This document shows, in pieces, positions 63,000 to 64,000 of a stretch of 64,000 nucleotides of DNA. Within the stretch, counting starts at the first letter, position 1, and every line of letters starts with the position of its first letter. The position numbers and the translations under genes were made by a program. Origin of the DNA: Veillonella atypica KON (GTDB taxonomy: Bacteria > Bacillota > Negativicutes > Veillonellales > Veillonellaceae); NCBI RefSeq assembly GCF_002959915.1, contig NZ_PPDE01000011.1, positions 62,001 to 126,000 of the forward strand, written 5' to 3'. Below the pieces are notes generated by a model. That model was not told the DNA's origin and ran no database searches. It worked only from the letters and a program-made list of their open reading frames with translations.

Positions 63000-63895
63000 C
63001 TATCCCCTTCCTTTGGATCAAATACATTGCGCAATCCATCCCCTAAGAATACGAACCCAAGCATAGTAACACTAATTGCTAATGCAGGGAATATCAATTG
63101 GAATGGATACGATCTCATACTACTAATCCCATCAGATGCCAAAACACCCCAACTTGCCATCGGTGCATTAACACCAAGACCAATAAAGCTCAAAAAGGCT
63201 TCTGTAAAGATGGCATCTGGAATCGCTAATGTCAATGTGATAATGATAGGACCTACACAGTTTGGCAAAATGTGACGCCATAGAATACGCCATTTAGGAA
63301 TTCCCATTGTTTCTGCGGCAATAATATATTCCTCTTCACGAACTTTCACAATTTGACTGCGTACAATACGTGCCATATTGAGCCAATACGCGATTCCCAA
63401 TGCAATAAAGATGGAGGTAAGACCTGGACCAATAACAACCATTAACAAAATAACGTATAGCAATAATGGAATACCGTATAATACATCGACGATAGCCATC
63501 ATAATTCTATCTGTTTTACCACCAAAGTAACCTGCAATTCCGCCATAAATAACGCCGATTACAAGATTTAATAAGGCAACTACAATACCAATGGTTAAAG
63601 AAATACGCGCACCATACATAACGCGAGTATAAATATCACGGCCTAATGTATCCGTACCAAACCAATGTGCTAAGCTAGGGCTTTGATTAGCATCTACTAA
63701 GGATTGATCTGCATAAGTATATGGCGAAATCATAGGGCCAATGATTGCCAACACAATCATAACGGCTATAATGCCTGCACCAACTACAGCCAACCGATTT
63801 AACTTAAATCGTTGCCACCAGTTAGGACGCACTATAAAGGAGGATTCTCGAATATTCGTATCGCGTTCAATAGGTAAAAAATCGTTTCTATCCAT
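62996..63895 (-). CDS. oppC: Oligopeptide ABC transporter permease OppC
   Basis: A 299-residue permease with an N-terminal cytoplasmic segment, one early helix (about 35-57) and five more. The family features are FGTDTLGRDIYTRVMYGARISL and the EAA loop region AAETMGIPKWRILWRHILPN. It is the second visible opp gene, overlapping the oppB stop by one base and oppD by 4. Confidence 0.95.
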   Translation of the reverse strand: MDRNDFLPIERDTNIRESSFIVRPNWWQRFKLNRLAVVGAGIIAVMIVLAIIGPMISPYTYADQSLVDANQSPSLAHWFGTDTLGRDIYTRVMYGARISLTIGIVVALLNLVIGVIYGGIAGYFGGKTDRIMMAIVDVLYGIPLLLYVILLMVVIGPGLTSIFIALGIAYWLNMARIVRSQIVKVREEEYIIAAETMGIPKWRILWRHILPNCVGPIIITLTLAIPDAIFTEAFLSFIGLGVNAPMASWGVLASDGISSMRSYPFQLIFPALAISVTMLGFVFLGDGLRNVFDPKEGDR

Positions 63896-64000
63896 TACGC
63901 ACGCTCCTTCTCTGTTGTTACCCGAGGGTCGATAATCGGATAAATCATATCAACAATAATATTCAAGACTACAATCAAAGTACTATAAAACACAGTAACA
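63895..64000 (-). CDS. oppB: Oligopeptide ABC transporter permease OppB (C-terminal end only)
   Basis: The last 34 codons of a frame entering from the right edge end at a TAA overlapping the oppC ATG. The visible peptide includes VVLNIIVDMIYPIIDPRV, the typical final helix and DPR ending of OppB/DppB permeases. The rest lies outside the window. Confidence 0.85.
   Translation of the reverse strand, partial: VTVFYSTLIVVLNIIVDMIYPIIDPRVTTEKERA

Overview
The window looks like a chromosomal segment of a diderm Firmicute (Negativicutes), most probably a Veillonella. It combines Firmicute-style gene order (divIC - S1 protein - tilS - hpt - ftsH - coaX - dusB - lysS; murA next to an mreB/mbl gene) with a full set of outer-membrane and lipopolysaccharide genes. 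The genus is inferred from this gene content and from remembered features of Veillonella; no database search was run. All genes but one lie on the minus strand, so transcription runs from high to low coordinates.

Region 1 (1-27442) is a large outer-membrane assembly cluster. In transcription order it holds an AMIN-domain protein, a small exported lipoyl-like protein, an S55-peptidase-like protein, mlaE-mlaF-mlaD, tolC, tamB, bamA, three OmpH/Skp-like chaperone genes, lpxD, an lpxL-type acyltransferase, lpxC-fabZ-lpxA, then lpxI-lpxB-msbA-waaA-lpxK (lpxK runs off the left edge). Hairpin terminators and good promoters divide it into about five transcription units: AMIN; lipoyl/S55/Mla/TolC; TamB; BamA/Skp/LpxD/LpxL; LpxC/FabZ/LpxA; and LpxI to LpxK. 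Together they make lipid A-Kdo, flip it, fold outer-membrane proteins and move phospholipid between membranes.

Region 2 (27640-34322) holds an mreB-like gene with a long basic N-terminal extension, murA, glpX and a transaldolase-like gene (gluconeogenic and pentose carbon flow), serS and a cation-efflux (CDF) protein.

Region 3 (34490-38047) is a speF-potE operon for ornithine decarboxylation and putrescine/ornithine exchange. Both proteins are strikingly like the enterobacterial ones. Putrescine may feed the polyamine-modified peptidoglycan known from Veillonella and relatives.

Region 4 (38445-51492) is housekeeping: lysS, greA, dusB, coaX, birA, ftsH, hpt, tilS, a Ppx/GppA protein, an S1-domain protein, a DivIC/FtsB protein and a lactate/2-hydroxyacid dehydrogenase. 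A ThrE-like exporter, the only plus-strand gene, interrupts it.

Region 5 (51581-64000) has an unknown anchored protein, folK-folB-folP-folE, an ABC-F ATPase, an M20 amidohydrolase, an S66 LD-carboxypeptidase and an opp peptide-transport operon containing a serine beta-lactamase-fold hydrolase. oppB is cut by the right edge.

I saw no rRNA, tRNA, CRISPR array, insertion sequence or prophage. The most interesting leads are the envelope operon with a permuted S55-like peptidase and a lipoyl-like duplication next to a minimal Mla system; a near-identical 20-bp motif upstream of both bamA and tamB; terminator hairpins placed between strong promoters and the greA and ABC-F genes; and an inverted repeat over the predicted ftsH start site.
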